Shown: positions 26,753 to 35,636, counted from the first letter of the stretch. The stretch is 44,626 nt of DNA from Bradyrhizobium sp. LTSP885 (GCF_000938305.1 NZ_JYMT01000016.1:25211-69836), one strand, 5' to 3'. Made by a program: numbers and translations. The notes: generated from the letters alone by a model not told the origin.

Positions 26753-27850
26753 GTGGTCGACCTGCGCAAGCTTGACGATGTGACTGCGCGCCTCGGAGAC
26801 GTCGTTCTCGATCCGACGGGCTGGCCGTCCTTCATGGACGAGGTCTGCGCCGCCGTCGGTGCGACCGGGGCCGCGATGCTCCAGAGCGATATCCGCACCG
26901 AAGACATCCCGCGCACGGACTCGATCTCCGACTATTTCACCAAGACCTACTTCCCCAGCAACCTGCATCTCACCGACATCCGCGCCGCGCGTGGGGTGCC
27001 GCGCCTGCTTGCCGGCGCTGACGTCATCACCGACGCTGACCTGTTCGAGTCCGAAACCGAGATGCTGCGCGATCCGCTCTACGCGACGCTTGGCGAGTTC
27101 GGGCTGAAATGGTTTGCTGGCGTTGGCTTCCGTGCCGGCTCAGCCTTATGGGCGCTGACGATCCAGCGCTCGCCGAAGGAAGGCATGTTCGATGCCGACG
27201 AGGTCAAGGCGCTCTCACGCGTGTCGGCGCGGCTCACGGAGGCCGCGACGCTGTCCACCGTCGTCGGCCGCTCCGCACTCACAGGCGTTACCAATGCGCT
27301 CGACCTGATCCAGATCGCGGCCATCGCCGTCGGCCGCTTCGGCACCGTCATCGGCATGAACAGCCAGGCCGAAGCCTGCCTCGGCCCGGACCTTGCGATC
27401 CGCAACAATCGCCTCACGCTGCGCGACCGGCAGGCCAATGCCGACCTGACCAGACTGATCGATCAACTGGACCACACGTCGGATTTGCTGACAGTACCGT
27501 CATCACCGATCGTGATGCGACGGATCGACAAGCGGCCGATCGTGATCCAGATGCAGCCGGTACCACCCGCGGCGCGCTCGCCATTCCTCGGCGCGCGCGC
27601 CATCCTTTCGATCCGCGATCTCGAGGGGAGCACCGCCTTCGACCCAAATCTTCTGGCCACGATCTTCGAGCTGACACCGGCGCAAGCGCGCCTCGCCGCC
27701 ATGCTGGCACGCGGCGATTCGGTCGAGGACGCCGCACGCGAGATCGGCGTCGCGGTGTCGACCGCACGCAATCAGCTCAAGACGATCTTCCAGAGAACCG
27801 GCACGCACCGGCAGGCGGAACTTGTGGCGCTGCTGCACAAGGTGAAATGA
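26753..27850 (+). CDS. LuxR-type helix-turn-helix transcriptional regulator
   Basis: A 365-residue regulator. The C-terminal LuxR/GerE-type HTH spans about residues 305-362: LTPAQARLAAMLARGDSVED, then AAREIGVAVSTARNQLKTIF. The N-terminal 290 residues hold no autoinducer or receiver motif I recognise; the region resembles the PAS/GAF-like sensor part of bradyrhizobial LuxR-type regulators. It starts with GTG preceded by GGAGG at a good distance. The gap of about 200 bp upstream, after the dehydrogenase terminator, must hold its promoter. It stands alone, so its targets cannot be guessed. Confidence 0.85.
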   Translation: MVDLRKLDDVTARLGDVVLDPTGWPSFMDEVCAAVGATGAAMLQSDIRTEDIPRTDSISDYFTKTYFPSNLHLTDIRAARGVPRLLAGADVITDADLFESETEMLRDPLYATLGEFGLKWFAGVGFRAGSALWALTIQRSPKEGMFDADEVKALSRVSARLTEAATLSTVVGRSALTGVTNALDLIQIAAIAVGRFGTVIGMNSQAEACLGPDLAIRNNRLTLRDRQANADLTRLIDQLDHTSDLLTVPSSPIVMRRIDKRPIVIQMQPVPPAARSPFLGARAILSIRDLEGSTAFDPNLLATIFELTPAQARLAAMLARGDSVEDAAREIGVAVSTARNQLKTIFQRTGTHRQAELVALLHKVK

Positions 27851-28059
27851 ACGATTCGATGCGAATTGTTCGGGAATGCCACGCGGCCGACGGCATCAGC
27901 ACAAGAATCCTTCAAATATTCCAGGCACACGCTGTGTTCCATCCGACACAGCGAATAAGATAGCCATCGCGAGGTTCCCGAAATCATCAGGTTCCGGGGT
28001 GACAAGCGCCGTCAAAATGGCAACAATCGGCTAAATCTGTGTCGTTCGAGTTTGTCTGA

Positions 28060-28692
28060 ATGTCCGTGATATCGTCACGATCGTCGGTATTGGCTATTGC
28101 CGCATTTGTCGCCTGCGTCGTGCTGGCGCCCGTGAGCGCGTACGCGCAATGGTGGCGGAGTGCGCCGAAGGATTTTGAGGATTGCGCCGATCTCGCCGAG
28201 AAGGCGAAGACCAAGGAAGACAAGACCGCGCAACTTGCCGATTGCAACGCCAAGTTCGCCGGACGCCGCAAGCCCGGCGGCGGCTACGGCTATTACGACT
28301 TCATGCAGGACCGCACTTTCGACATCGCGGGTCCCAATCCGACGCCGGACGAGCAGAAGGCGATCGATCAGGAATATACCGTCTATCTCGAGAAGGAGCG
28401 CCGCTCCAGCATCGTGGCGGCGTTCAACGCCAAGCAGCTTCAGCAAAAGCAGCAAGAACCGCAGCAGCAACCGCCGCGGCAAATCGAGCAGGTCACGCTG
28501 CGCAGCGACACCGAGAAAGTCCCCGTTCCGGTCGCAAGCCCGGTCAAGCAGGCCGCGCGCATCAGGGCCGCGCAGTGCGCGAAGAACTCATTCTCATGCG
28601 AATGGCCGCGCCTGTCGCAGAGTCTCGACGATCTCAAGAAACTGTTCACCTCACAGCCGTCGACACCGGCCAAGACAGCGAAGCGCGGCTGA
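28060..28692 (+). CDS. Exported protein of unknown function, Gln-rich
   Basis: A 210-residue protein that I cannot assign to a family. Residues 1-29 form a signal peptide (AIAAFVACVVLAPVSAYA, cleavage before QWW), so it is periplasmic or surface-bound. The mature part has paired cysteines (EDCADLAEKAK, LADCNAKFAG), a Gly/Tyr patch GGGYGYYDFMQ, a charged helix and a glutamine/proline-rich stretch near residues 128-146. Two more cysteines follow in the C-terminal region (AAQCAKNSFSCEW). It is convergent with the CAP-domain gene, with 10 bp between the stops. About 209 bp upstream has no gene, only short A/T-rich repeats. Confidence 0.65.
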   Translation: MSVISSRSSVLAIAAFVACVVLAPVSAYAQWWRSAPKDFEDCADLAEKAKTKEDKTAQLADCNAKFAGRRKPGGGYGYYDFMQDRTFDIAGPNPTPDEQKAIDQEYTVYLEKERRSSIVAAFNAKQLQQKQQEPQQQPPRQIEQVTLRSDTEKVPVPVASPVKQAARIRAAQCAKNSFSCEWPRLSQSLDDLKKLFTSQPSTPAKTAKRG

Positions 28693-28702
28693 TCTCTCCG
28701 CC

Positions 28703-29125
28703 TCAGTCGGTAATCACCATCGCCCAGAATCTGCGGTACGGCGACTTCGGATTGTCGACATAGGCCACGCCGACGCGCTTGGCGCCCGGCATCAACAGGT
28801 TCTCGCGATGACCGGCCGACTCCTCCCACTGCTTCAGCATCTCGGCGAAGGCGATGTAGCCGGCGCCGATATTCTCGGCCGCGCGCTGCTTCTTCAACGG
28901 CGCCACGCGCGTGAAGAAGCTGCCGCCCGCGGAGTGGCTGACCGATCCGGTCGCTGACATCGCCTGCGCCTGCGTCAACGCCGTCGCGTTCAGCTTCGCA
29001 TCGAGCTTCACCGAAGGCATGCCGTGGGCGCGCCGATAGGCGCTGATGGCGCCGGCATAGTCGGCGGCGCTTGCCGTCGCGGCGAGGCCGAGCACAAGGG
29101 CGAATGCGAGGACAAACCGCTTCAT
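28703..29125 (-). CDS. CAP domain (SCP-like) exported protein
   Basis: A 140-residue secreted protein. Residues 1-20 form a signal peptide (FVLAFALVLGLAATASA). The CAP/SCP fold is shown by ISAYRRAHGMPSVKLDAKLN, HSAGGSFFTRV with the cavity histidine, AENIGAG, and WEESAGHRENLLMPGAKRVG (the HRxNLL block). The family is found in secreted proteins of all kingdoms; in bacteria the function is mostly unknown, with some members cell-wall-related. It is upstream of, and on the same strand as, the second ketopantoate-reductase-like gene's 3' end. Confidence 0.88.
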   Translation of the reverse strand: MKRFVLAFALVLGLAATASAADYAGAISAYRRAHGMPSVKLDAKLNATALTQAQAMSATGSVSHSAGGSFFTRVAPLKKQRAAENIGAGYIAFAEMLKQWEESAGHRENLLMPGAKRVGVAYVDNPKSPYRRFWAMVITD

Positions 29126-29181
29126 GATGTCTCCCCCTATGTCGGTGAACGTTGATCGGCGATCGGCGCCATTTCAAGCCA

Positions 29182-30186
29182 TCACGCCGCGCGGATCTGC
29201 TCCGGTGTCAGTCCGGGCGAGCCCTTGCCATCGGCTTCCGCCTGCCGGATCAGCTGAATGATACGCCGCGACAACGGCGCATCCAGTCCGCGCCGCTCGG
29301 CGATATCGGTGATCACGCCCTGCAGATAGTCGACCTCGGTGCGGCGGCCGCGCTGCAGATCCTCCCACATCGAGGAGCGCGCCTCGGGATCGATCTTCAT
29401 GGTGCGGCCGAGCAGCAGCTCGAAGATCGCATCCGGCAGCCGCAGCAACGCCGGCATCCAGGTCGAGGGAAGCGGTGTCGGCGACACCGGCACGATGCCC
29501 TCGGCACGGATCGCAGCCAGCCCCTCCAGCATCTGGTCGGCGAACAATTTTCGCCAACCGCGCTGCGCGAGTTGTTGCCGCAACGGAATGTTCGACAGCG
29601 CATTGAGCGCGTTGTTGAGATTGACGATCAGCTTGCCCCACTGCACGCCGTCGATTTTGTCAGTCGCGCGCATCGCAAGGCCCGGGGCCGACAGCTTTGC
29701 GGCGGTGCCGGCATCGTCCTGCGCGATCACGATGTCGCCCGAGGTCGAGCGATGGAAGCGGCCGCCGCCGAGCGCGACCACGTTGAACGGCACCATGCCG
29801 CCGAGCACGGGCCTTCCCGGCAGCCGGTCGCGCAACAGCGGCACATTGCCGACGCCGTTCTGCAGGCTGACGACCACGACGTCAGGAGGCGCGTGGCGCG
29901 CGATGAGATCGGCCATCTCGCGCGTATCAGCGCTCTTCACCGTGACCAGCACCGTCTGCGCGTTGGCAAAGATCGACGGATCGTCCGACAGCGTGAGGTG
30001 ATCAGCGGCAACCGTCTGCGCCGCGCCGTCGACATCGGTGACCCGCAGGCCGTTGGCGGTGATCTCCTGGATCAGCCGCGGCCGCGCCAGCAGCGCAACG
30101 CGGCGGCCGGAGGCGGCCAGCATGCCGCCGACGAAGCAGCCGATGCTGCCGGCCCCCGCAATGCCGATCAGCCGATCCTGGCTCAT
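29182..30186 (-). CDS. 2-dehydropantoate 2-reductase family protein (second copy)
   Basis: A 334-residue ketopantoate-reductase-type enzyme. The NAD(P) motif GAGSIG is at residues 11-16. The catalytic-type lysines are in VLVTVKSADT and WGKLIVNLNNALNALSN, the latter also holding the conserved asparagine. It is only distantly similar to the paralogue at 6981-7955. The start is ambiguous: MSQDRLIG (AGGCGAG upstream) is chosen, while MNGYSGE seven codons earlier is almost equally good. It is divergent from the YidB-like gene. It may or may not be the pantothenate-pathway enzyme. Confidence 0.87.
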   Translation of the reverse strand: MSQDRLIGIAGAGSIGCFVGGMLAASGRRVALLARPRLIQEITANGLRVTDVDGAAQTVAADHLTLSDDPSIFANAQTVLVTVKSADTREMADLIARHAPPDVVVVSLQNGVGNVPLLRDRLPGRPVLGGMVPFNVVALGGGRFHRSTSGDIVIAQDDAGTAAKLSAPGLAMRATDKIDGVQWGKLIVNLNNALNALSNIPLRQQLAQRGWRKLFADQMLEGLAAIRAEGIVPVSPTPLPSTWMPALLRLPDAIFELLLGRTMKIDPEARSSMWEDLQRGRRTEVDYLQGVITDIAERRGLDAPLSRRIIQLIRQAEADGKGSPGLTPEQIRAA

Positions 30187-30360
30187 CTCGCCTGAATATC
30201 CGTTCATCAGAGTCCGATAGCAGACCTTGTGCCGGTTGCCCATTGAACGCGCCCGCGCCCCCGGGCGTGCCCCACGCCCCGGGCCACGCCTTGTAACCGT
30301 CATTTGCCGCAGCTATGTTTCTCCCGCGGGGCATGGTTGCGGTTGCGGCAGGAGACGATC

Positions 30361-30951
30361 ATGGGACTACTCGACGTACTCAACGGCATGCAGAACGGCC
30401 CGCGCGGTCCGAGCTCGCCTAGCGCACAGTCCGGCAGCGGTAGCGGAATGTCGCCGATGACGATGGCGATCATGGCGCTGCTCGCCTGGAAAGCGGTCAA
30501 GCATTTCACCGGCGACCAGCCGGGTGCCCCAGCGCCGACACCGGCACAGGCGCCGCAGCTCCCGGGTAACGTGACCGCGGGCCTGCCCGGCGGTTTGAGC
30601 GGCGGCGGCCTCGGCGATCTCCTCAAGGGCGGCCTGGGCGGACTGCTCGCCGGCGGCGCAGCCGGCTCCGTGCTGAGCGGCGGCCTCGGCGATCTGCTCA
30701 ACCAGCTCCAGCAGAAAGGCCATGGCGACGCGGCCAATTCCTGGGTCAGCAACGGTCCCAACAAGGCGATCGCGCCTGGTGATCTCGCCAACGCGCTCGG
30801 CGCCGACCAGATCAACTCGCTGGCCTCGCAGAGCGGCCTATCGCGCGACGATCTGCTGCAGGGCCTGAGCCAGTATCTGCCCGACGCTATCAATCATCTG
30901 ACGCCGGACGGGCGGCTGCCCAGCGGCGATGAAGTGTCCGGCAGGCTTTGA
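30361..30951 (+). CDS. YidB family protein (DUF937)
   Basis: A 196-residue YidB-like protein. It starts MGLLDVLNGMQ, has a Gly/Ser/Pro-rich linker (residues 12-30 and 55-75) and glycine-rich repeats (GGLSGGGLGDLLKGGLGGLL), then the conserved C-terminal block SWVSNGPNKAI...LANALGADQINSLASQSG...LLQGLSQYLPDAINHLTPDG. The role of the family is unknown; a cytoplasmic, envelope-stress-linked role has been suggested. The ribosome-binding site GGAGACG precedes the ATG. The GlsB/YeaQ-like gene follows 33 bp downstream in the same direction and both may form a stress operon. Confidence 0.87.
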   Translation: MGLLDVLNGMQNGPRGPSSPSAQSGSGSGMSPMTMAIMALLAWKAVKHFTGDQPGAPAPTPAQAPQLPGNVTAGLPGGLSGGGLGDLLKGGLGGLLAGGAAGSVLSGGLGDLLNQLQQKGHGDAANSWVSNGPNKAIAPGDLANALGADQINSLASQSGLSRDDLLQGLSQYLPDAINHLTPDGRLPSGDEVSGRL

Positions 30952-30984
30952 CTGCGGCGTTGGTTTTATCGGAGGAGGACAGAC

Positions 30985-31251
30985 ATGATCAGGGTCATCA
31001 TCATCGGCTTTGTCGCCGGCATCATCGCGCGGCTGTTGTCGCCGGGACCGAACAATCCGAGCGGCTTCATCCTCACCACCATCATCGGCATCGTCGGCGC
31101 GTTCCTCGCGACCTTCATCGGCCAGGCGATCGGCCATTACGGACCCGAGCAGGGCGCCGGCTTCATCACCGCCACGGTCGGCGCGCTGGTGGTGCTGTTC
31201 ATCTGGAACCGGCTGGTCGCAGCGCGGGTGATCCCGGATATGAACAAGTGA
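30985..31251 (+). CDS. GlsB/YeaQ/YmgE family membrane protein
   Basis: An 88-residue protein with three hydrophobic segments: VIIIGFVAGIIARLLSPG, FILTTIIGIVGAFLATFIG and ITATVGALVVLFIWNRLVAA. This is the size and layout of the transglycosylase-associated YeaQ/YmgE family, small inner-membrane proteins induced in stress in several bacteria. It has a strong ribosome-binding site, GGAGGAGGA. It is downstream of the YidB-like gene and ends 11 bp before an inverted repeat that could terminate the transcript. Confidence 0.9.
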   Translation: MIRVIIIGFVAGIIARLLSPGPNNPSGFILTTIIGIVGAFLATFIGQAIGHYGPEQGAGFITATVGALVVLFIWNRLVAARVIPDMNK

Positions 31252-31262
31252 CGGCGTAGGCC

Positions 31263-31361
31263 GTCATCCCGGGGCGATGCGTAAGCATCGAACCTCAGAT
31301 GCGCAATTGCGCATCGGGGAATCTCGAGATTCCGGGTTCGATGCTTACGCCCCGGAATGAC
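31263..31361. repeat. Intergenic inverted repeat, GTCATCCCGGGGCGATGCG family (copy 1)
   Basis: The left arm GTCATCCCGGGGCGATGCGT with AAGCATCGAAC pairs with the right arm GTTCGATGCTTACGCCCCGG plus AATGAC. The loop holds further dyads (GATGCGCAATTGCGCATC and GGAATCTCGAGATTCC). A shorter relative lies at 39472-39552. It sits between convergent genes and can act as a terminator in both directions. Confidence 0.88.
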
Positions 31362-31371
31362 GCGGCCGAGT

Positions 31372-32154
31372 TCACTGAAGCAAGTGCATGCCAGCGTCCA
31401 TGCGGACGAACTCGCCGGTCATGTTGCTCGACGCCGGGCTCGCCAGGAAGCAAACGAGGTTGGCGATATCTTCCGCCGTTGATGCGACCTTCAGCGGCAC
31501 CCGCGCAACCACCGCATCGCGCACCTGCTTGGCGCCATCAACGCCGCGACCCTTGGTGAACCAGGGCGTATCGATATAGCCGGGGCACACGGTGTTGACG
31601 CGGATCAGCGGCGCCAGCGCGCGCGCCAAAGACTGCGTCATGGTGTTGAGCGCGCCCTTGCTCGCGGCATACGCAACCGACGAGCCGCCGCCGGAAATGC
31701 CTGCGACCGAGGAGATGTTCACCACCGCCGCCGGCCGCCCCGAGGCCTTCGCACCGGCCTCGAGCAGGTGACGCGCGGCGCGGACCATCTGGAACGGGCC
31801 GATGGTGTTGACGGCATAGATGCGCTGAAAATCTTCCGCGGTCAGACCGTCGAGATCGTGATGCGGCACATGCTTGGTGGTGCCGGCATTGTTGATGAGC
31901 ACGTCGAGCCGGCCCCAGCCCGCTGCGGCTGCCGCGATCTTCTTGCAGTCCTCGTCGCGCGACACGTCACCCTGCACCACGACCACCTCGGCGCCCTGCT
32001 TGCGGAGAAGCTCGGCGGTCGCTTCGGCTTCCGCCTTGCTATTGGAATAGTTGACGATGATGCGCGAGCCCTCTTTGGCGAGGATTTGCGCGGTGGCGGC
32101 ACCAAGACCCGATGCAGACCCCGTTACGATCGCGCACAAACCATCCTTCAACAT
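31372..32154 (-). CDS. SDR family oxidoreductase
   Basis: A 260-residue short-chain dehydrogenase. The cofactor motif TGSASGLG is at residues 11-18, NNAG is at 88-91, and the catalytic residues are S149 (NISS), Y162 and K166 (YAASK). IRVNTVCPGYIDTPW is typical of 3-oxoacyl-ACP-reductase-like and hydroxyacyl-CoA dehydrogenase members. NYSNS after beta-2 is compatible with NADP. The start MLKDGL lies 57 codons into a longer open frame, chosen for family fit. It is divergent from the acyl-CoA dehydrogenase operon by about 276 bp and may catalyse the 3-hydroxyacyl oxidation step of that cluster. Confidence 0.88.
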   Translation of the reverse strand: MLKDGLCAIVTGSASGLGAATAQILAKEGSRIIVNYSNSKAEAEATAELLRKQGAEVVVVQGDVSRDEDCKKIAAAAAGWGRLDVLINNAGTTKHVPHHDLDGLTAEDFQRIYAVNTIGPFQMVRAARHLLEAGAKASGRPAAVVNISSVAGISGGGSSVAYAASKGALNTMTQSLARALAPLIRVNTVCPGYIDTPWFTKGRGVDGAKQVRDAVVARVPLKVASTAEDIANLVCFLASPASSNMTGEFVRMDAGMHLLQ

Positions 32155-32430
32155 CTGCGTTTCCTTTGTTCTTGTGAGCCAAATGAATTCCGGCGGTGGC
32201 ATACCATATCGCGCAGATCCGTCCCTGAAAATCCGCGAAATCCGCACTGCGGAATTTATTGGCCGCAAGGCTGTTCGCATGATGGCTGCTTGCATGCCGC
32301 CGTCGCAGATCGCCCTGCGGGCCACGCTTGTCAGGGCTATGGCTTTTCCGCATCATTGAGCGCAAGAAAAGCCTGCATGCGGGGTCAGGCCGAACGGGCC
32401 GGCCCTAAGCCAATCAACAAAGGGAACGCC

Positions 32431-33495
32431 GTGGCGGAGAGTGAGAACATCGTCGCCGAGACTGCGGACAAGATTTTCGCCGATCTCGCCGATGCGCAAA
32501 CCATCAATCACGACAAGCAGGGCACGTGGAAGGCGCCGCTGTGGCAGGCGCTGACCGAGGCCGGCCTGCCGCTCTCCTGGGTGCATGATGATCTCGGCGG
32601 CTCCGGCGCCAGCCTCGCCGAAGGTTTTGCCGTTCTCAACGTCGCCGGCCGCCACGCCATCGCTGTTCCCTTGGCCGAAACCATGCTGGCCGGCTGGCTG
32701 CTCGCGAAGGCGAAGATCGCCTCCCCCGGGGGCGAGATGACGGTGGTGCCGGCAAGTCCGAAGGACCGCATCACACTCAACGCCGACGGCAGCCTCTCCG
32801 GCCGCACCCGCGGCGTGCCGTTCGCGAAAGACGCCAAGCATTTCGCGGTGTTGGCGAGCGGCAATGGCGGCCTTTCGATCGCGCTGGTCGACGTGTCAAA
32901 ATGCCGGATCGAAGCCGGCATCGGCCTCGGTGGCGATCATAGCGATACCGTGACGCTCGATCACGTGCAGCCGGCCGCGATCAGGCCGGCGCCTGACGGC
33001 TTCGATCAGACCGCGCTGATGCTGATGGGCGGCGTCGTGCGTTCGTTGCAGATCGCGGGCGCGCTGGAATCGATGCTGGATATTTCGGTGCGCTATTCCA
33101 ATGAGCGCGTCGCCTTCGAGAAGAAGATCTCCAAATTCCAGGCGGTGCAGCACAACCTCGCCCGTCTCGCCGGCGAGTCCGCAGCGGCACTGGCCGCCGC
33201 CACCTCGGCCGCCGACGCCATCGTGCATGCAACATCGTTCAACGACGCGGTGTTCCTCGAAGCGGCGTCTGCAAAGATCCGTTGCGCGGAAGCCGCCGAA
33301 AAGGGCAGCGGAATCGCGCACCAGGTGCATGGCGCGATCGGCTTCACCAACGAGCACATCCTGCATCGCTACTCGCTGCGCGCGCTGGCCTGGCGCGACG
33401 ATTACGGCTCCGAGAGCTACTGGGCGGTCGAGCTCGGCAAGCGCGTCGCCGAACGCGGCGCCGATGAATTGTGGCCCCTGGTAGCCTCGCGCTGA
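32431..33495 (+). CDS. Acyl-CoA dehydrogenase family protein, probable small subunit
   Basis: A 354-residue acyl-CoA dehydrogenase-like protein. It starts at a GTG (VAESENIV) with AAAGGGAA upstream; an earlier ATG is possible. Blocks seen are ALTEAGLPLSWVHDDLGGSG near the N-terminus, GVVRSLQIAGALESMLDISV for the C-terminal helices, and QVHGAIGFTNEHILHRYSLR. The flavin-contact segment typical of full acyl-CoA dehydrogenases in the middle domain is weak, and the gene is directly followed (18 bp) by a clearer dehydrogenase, as with the two-subunit enzymes PimC/PimD and FadE28/FadE29. I infer a heteromeric partner. First gene of a three-gene operon. Confidence 0.85.
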   Translation: MAESENIVAETADKIFADLADAQTINHDKQGTWKAPLWQALTEAGLPLSWVHDDLGGSGASLAEGFAVLNVAGRHAIAVPLAETMLAGWLLAKAKIASPGGEMTVVPASPKDRITLNADGSLSGRTRGVPFAKDAKHFAVLASGNGGLSIALVDVSKCRIEAGIGLGGDHSDTVTLDHVQPAAIRPAPDGFDQTALMLMGGVVRSLQIAGALESMLDISVRYSNERVAFEKKISKFQAVQHNLARLAGESAAALAAATSAADAIVHATSFNDAVFLEAASAKIRCAEAAEKGSGIAHQVHGAIGFTNEHILHRYSLRALAWRDDYGSESYWAVELGKRVAERGADELWPLVASR

Positions 33496-33513
33496 GATCA
33501 GGACAGAGACATC

Positions 33514-34674
33514 ATGACCGCAGCCCTTCGTTTCGATCCGATCCGCCTGCCGGAGAAATGCGAGCAGCTCCGCAAGGAGGTGCGCGTCTTCCTCGCCGAG
33601 GAAATCGCCGCCGGCACCTTCGATCCCCATTCACCCAACCGCGAAGACAATGACGCGCCGGAGTTCTCGCGCCGTGTCGGTGCCAAGGGTTGGCTCGGCA
33701 TGACCTGGCCGAAGAAATATGGCGGCCAGGAACGCTCGTTCCTCGAACGCTACGTGGTCACCGAGGAGATGCGGGTGGCGAACGCGCCGACCCGGCGCTT
33801 CTTCGTCGCCGACCGCCAGAGCGGGCCGGTGCTTTTGAAATACGCGCCCGAGCACATCAAGATGGACATCCTGCCGCGGATCTGTCGCGGCGAGGTCTGC
33901 TTTGCCATCGGCATGAGCGAGCCGAACTCCGGCTCCGACCTGTTCGCGGCGAAGACGCGCGCGACCAAGACCGACGGCGGCTATCTGATCAACGGCACCA
34001 AGATCTGGACCTCGTCGGCGCATATCGCCGACTACATGATCGCGATCTTCCGGACGTCGCCGCCGACCAAGGAAAATCGCCGCCACGGCTTGACCCAGTT
34101 CCTGGTCAAGATGAAGCAGCCCGGCATAAAGGTGAATCCGATCGGCCAGATCACCGGGCAGTTCGAGTTCAACGAAGTGGTGTTCACCGATTACTTCGTG
34201 CCCGACGATCACATGCTGGGTGAAATCGACGGCGCCTGGAAGCAGGCGACATCCGAGCTCGCCTATGAACGCTCCGGTCCCGAGCGCTTCCTCGAGACCT
34301 ACTACGTGCTGACCGAGCTGGTCCGCGCCGTCGGCAAGAACCCGGACACCCGCAGCGCCGAGGGCATCGGCCGCCTGGTGGCGCAGGTCCACACCATGCG
34401 CCGCATGTCGGTGTCGGTGGCCGGCATGCTGCAGGCCGGCAAGGAGCCGGTGGTGGAGGCCTCGATCGTCAAGGACATCGGCACGGTGTGGGAGCAGCAG
34501 CTGCCGCATCGCGTCCGCGATCTCGCAGCCTTCGTCGAGGAGACCGCGACCAATCGCGAGACGCTGGAGAAGCAGCTCGATTTCGCCATCAAGACCGCAC
34601 CCAAGCTGACGATCCAGGGCGGCACCACCGAGGTGCTGCGCGGCATCATCGCCCGCGGGTTGGGCCTGCGCTAA
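33514..34674 (+). CDS. Acyl-CoA dehydrogenase
   Basis: A 386-residue flavoenzyme making trans-2-enoyl-CoA from acyl-CoA. Family blocks in order: GAKGWLGMTWPKKYGGQERS (N-terminal domain), CFAIGMSEPNSGSDLFAAKT with NGTKIWTSSA (the FAD- and substrate-binding beta domain), FNEVVFTDYFVP, and QGGTTEVLRGIIARGLGLR at the end (FAD contact of the dimer). It is middle gene of an operon: 18 bp after the smaller dehydrogenase-like gene and 17 bp before a crotonase. Ribosome-binding site AGGA. It resembles large subunits of the PimC type, used for dicarboxylic or branched acyl-CoAs; the chain specificity is not visible. Confidence 0.91.
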   Translation: MTAALRFDPIRLPEKCEQLRKEVRVFLAEEIAAGTFDPHSPNREDNDAPEFSRRVGAKGWLGMTWPKKYGGQERSFLERYVVTEEMRVANAPTRRFFVADRQSGPVLLKYAPEHIKMDILPRICRGEVCFAIGMSEPNSGSDLFAAKTRATKTDGGYLINGTKIWTSSAHIADYMIAIFRTSPPTKENRRHGLTQFLVKMKQPGIKVNPIGQITGQFEFNEVVFTDYFVPDDHMLGEIDGAWKQATSELAYERSGPERFLETYYVLTELVRAVGKNPDTRSAEGIGRLVAQVHTMRRMSVSVAGMLQAGKEPVVEASIVKDIGTVWEQQLPHRVRDLAAFVEETATNRETLEKQLDFAIKTAPKLTIQGGTTEVLRGIIARGLGLR

Positions 34675-34691
34675 TTCAACGAGGACACATC

Positions 34692-35492
34692 ATGACCAAG
34701 TATACGGATATCGGCGTCGAGACCCACGGCCATGTCGGCCTGATCGAGCTTCGCAAGCCGCCGCTGAATTTCTTCGACGTCGCGCTGATCAACCAGATCG
34801 CCGACGCGCTGGAGGAGATCGACAACAATATCGAGATCCGCAGCTCCGTGCTCGCAGCGCAAGGCAAGGCGTTCTGCGCCGGCGCCAATTTCGGCGATCC
34901 AGCCCGCCAGGAGCAGGAAGACCGTGCCAAGACCGATCCGGCCTCGAACCTGCCGATCAATCATCTCTACGTTCAGGCGGTCCGCATCTTCCGCAACAAG
35001 AAGCCGATCGTCGCCGCGATCCATGGCGCCGCGATCGGTGGCGGTCTCGGTCTTGCGGTCTCCGCTGACTTCCGCGTCGCCTGCCCCGAGGCGCGCTTCG
35101 CGGCGAATTTTACAAAACTCGGCTTCCATCCGGGCTTTGGCCTCACCGCGACGCTGCCTGAGCTGATCGGCAAGAACAACGCCGAGCTGATGTTCTACAC
35201 CAGCCGCCGAGTCACCGGCGAGGAAGCCTATCGCTGGGGCCTCGCCAATGTGCTGGTGCCGCAGGACCAGGTCCGCGCCGAAGCAATGAAGCTCGCGCAG
35301 GAGATCGCCGAATGCTCGCCGCTCGGCCTGGTCTCGACCCGCGCCACGATGCGCGCCGGCCTCGCCGACCGCGTGCTCGCCGCAACCAACCATGAGCTGG
35401 CCGAGCAGACCAAGCTGCGCGCGACCGAAGACTTCAAGGAAGGCGTCAAGGCGACCTCCGAGCGTCGCGTGGCGAATTTCAAGGGGCGGTAA
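34692..35492 (+). CDS. Enoyl-CoA hydratase/isomerase family protein
   Basis: A 266-residue crotonase. The CoA pocket and oxyanion segments are ELRKPPLNFFD, GKAFCAGANF (58-67) and HGAAIGGGLGLAVSADFRVA (111-130). The two glutamates of a classical hydratase are both replaced: Gly120 in GGGLGLA, and no Glu in TKLGFHPGFG (141-150). The reaction may therefore differ from simple hydration. The start MTKYTD has GAGGA upstream; the frame extends back into the dehydrogenase gene, which is ignored. Last gene of the dehydrogenase operon, followed immediately by an inverted repeat. Confidence 0.88.
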   Translation: MTKYTDIGVETHGHVGLIELRKPPLNFFDVALINQIADALEEIDNNIEIRSSVLAAQGKAFCAGANFGDPARQEQEDRAKTDPASNLPINHLYVQAVRIFRNKKPIVAAIHGAAIGGGLGLAVSADFRVACPEARFAANFTKLGFHPGFGLTATLPELIGKNNAELMFYTSRRVTGEEAYRWGLANVLVPQDQVRAEAMKLAQEIAECSPLGLVSTRATMRAGLADRVLAATNHELAEQTKLRATEDFKEGVKATSERRVANFKGR

Positions 35493-35495
35493 GCG

Positions 35496-35636
35496 CTCTT
35501 CTCCCATTGTGGGAGAAGGTGGCGCGAAGCGCCGGATGAGGGGTATCTCTCCGCTTGCGAGATTTATCCGTGTGGAGAGACACCCCTCACCCGGCTTCGC
35601 TTTGCGAAGCCACCCTCTCCCACAAGGGGAGAGGGT
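35496..35636. repeat. Intergenic inverted repeat, CTCTTCTCCCA...GGAGAGGG family
   Basis: The left part has TTCTCCCATTGTGGGAGAAG and GGCGCGAAGCGCC followed by GGATGAGGGG. The right part mirrors it with CCCCTCACCCGGCTTCGC, GCTTTGCGAAGC and CCTCTCCCACAAGGGGAGAGG. It forms several nested hairpins between the convergent operons. Its right edge touches the stop codon of the CoA ligase gene (35636-35638). Confidence 0.87.

Noticed and set aside
27851..28059. Possible small gene or RNA between the LuxR-type gene and the exported protein.
   Set aside because: Only a weak 5-bp hairpin (27854-27866) and a repeated AGGTTCC were seen; nothing supports a gene.
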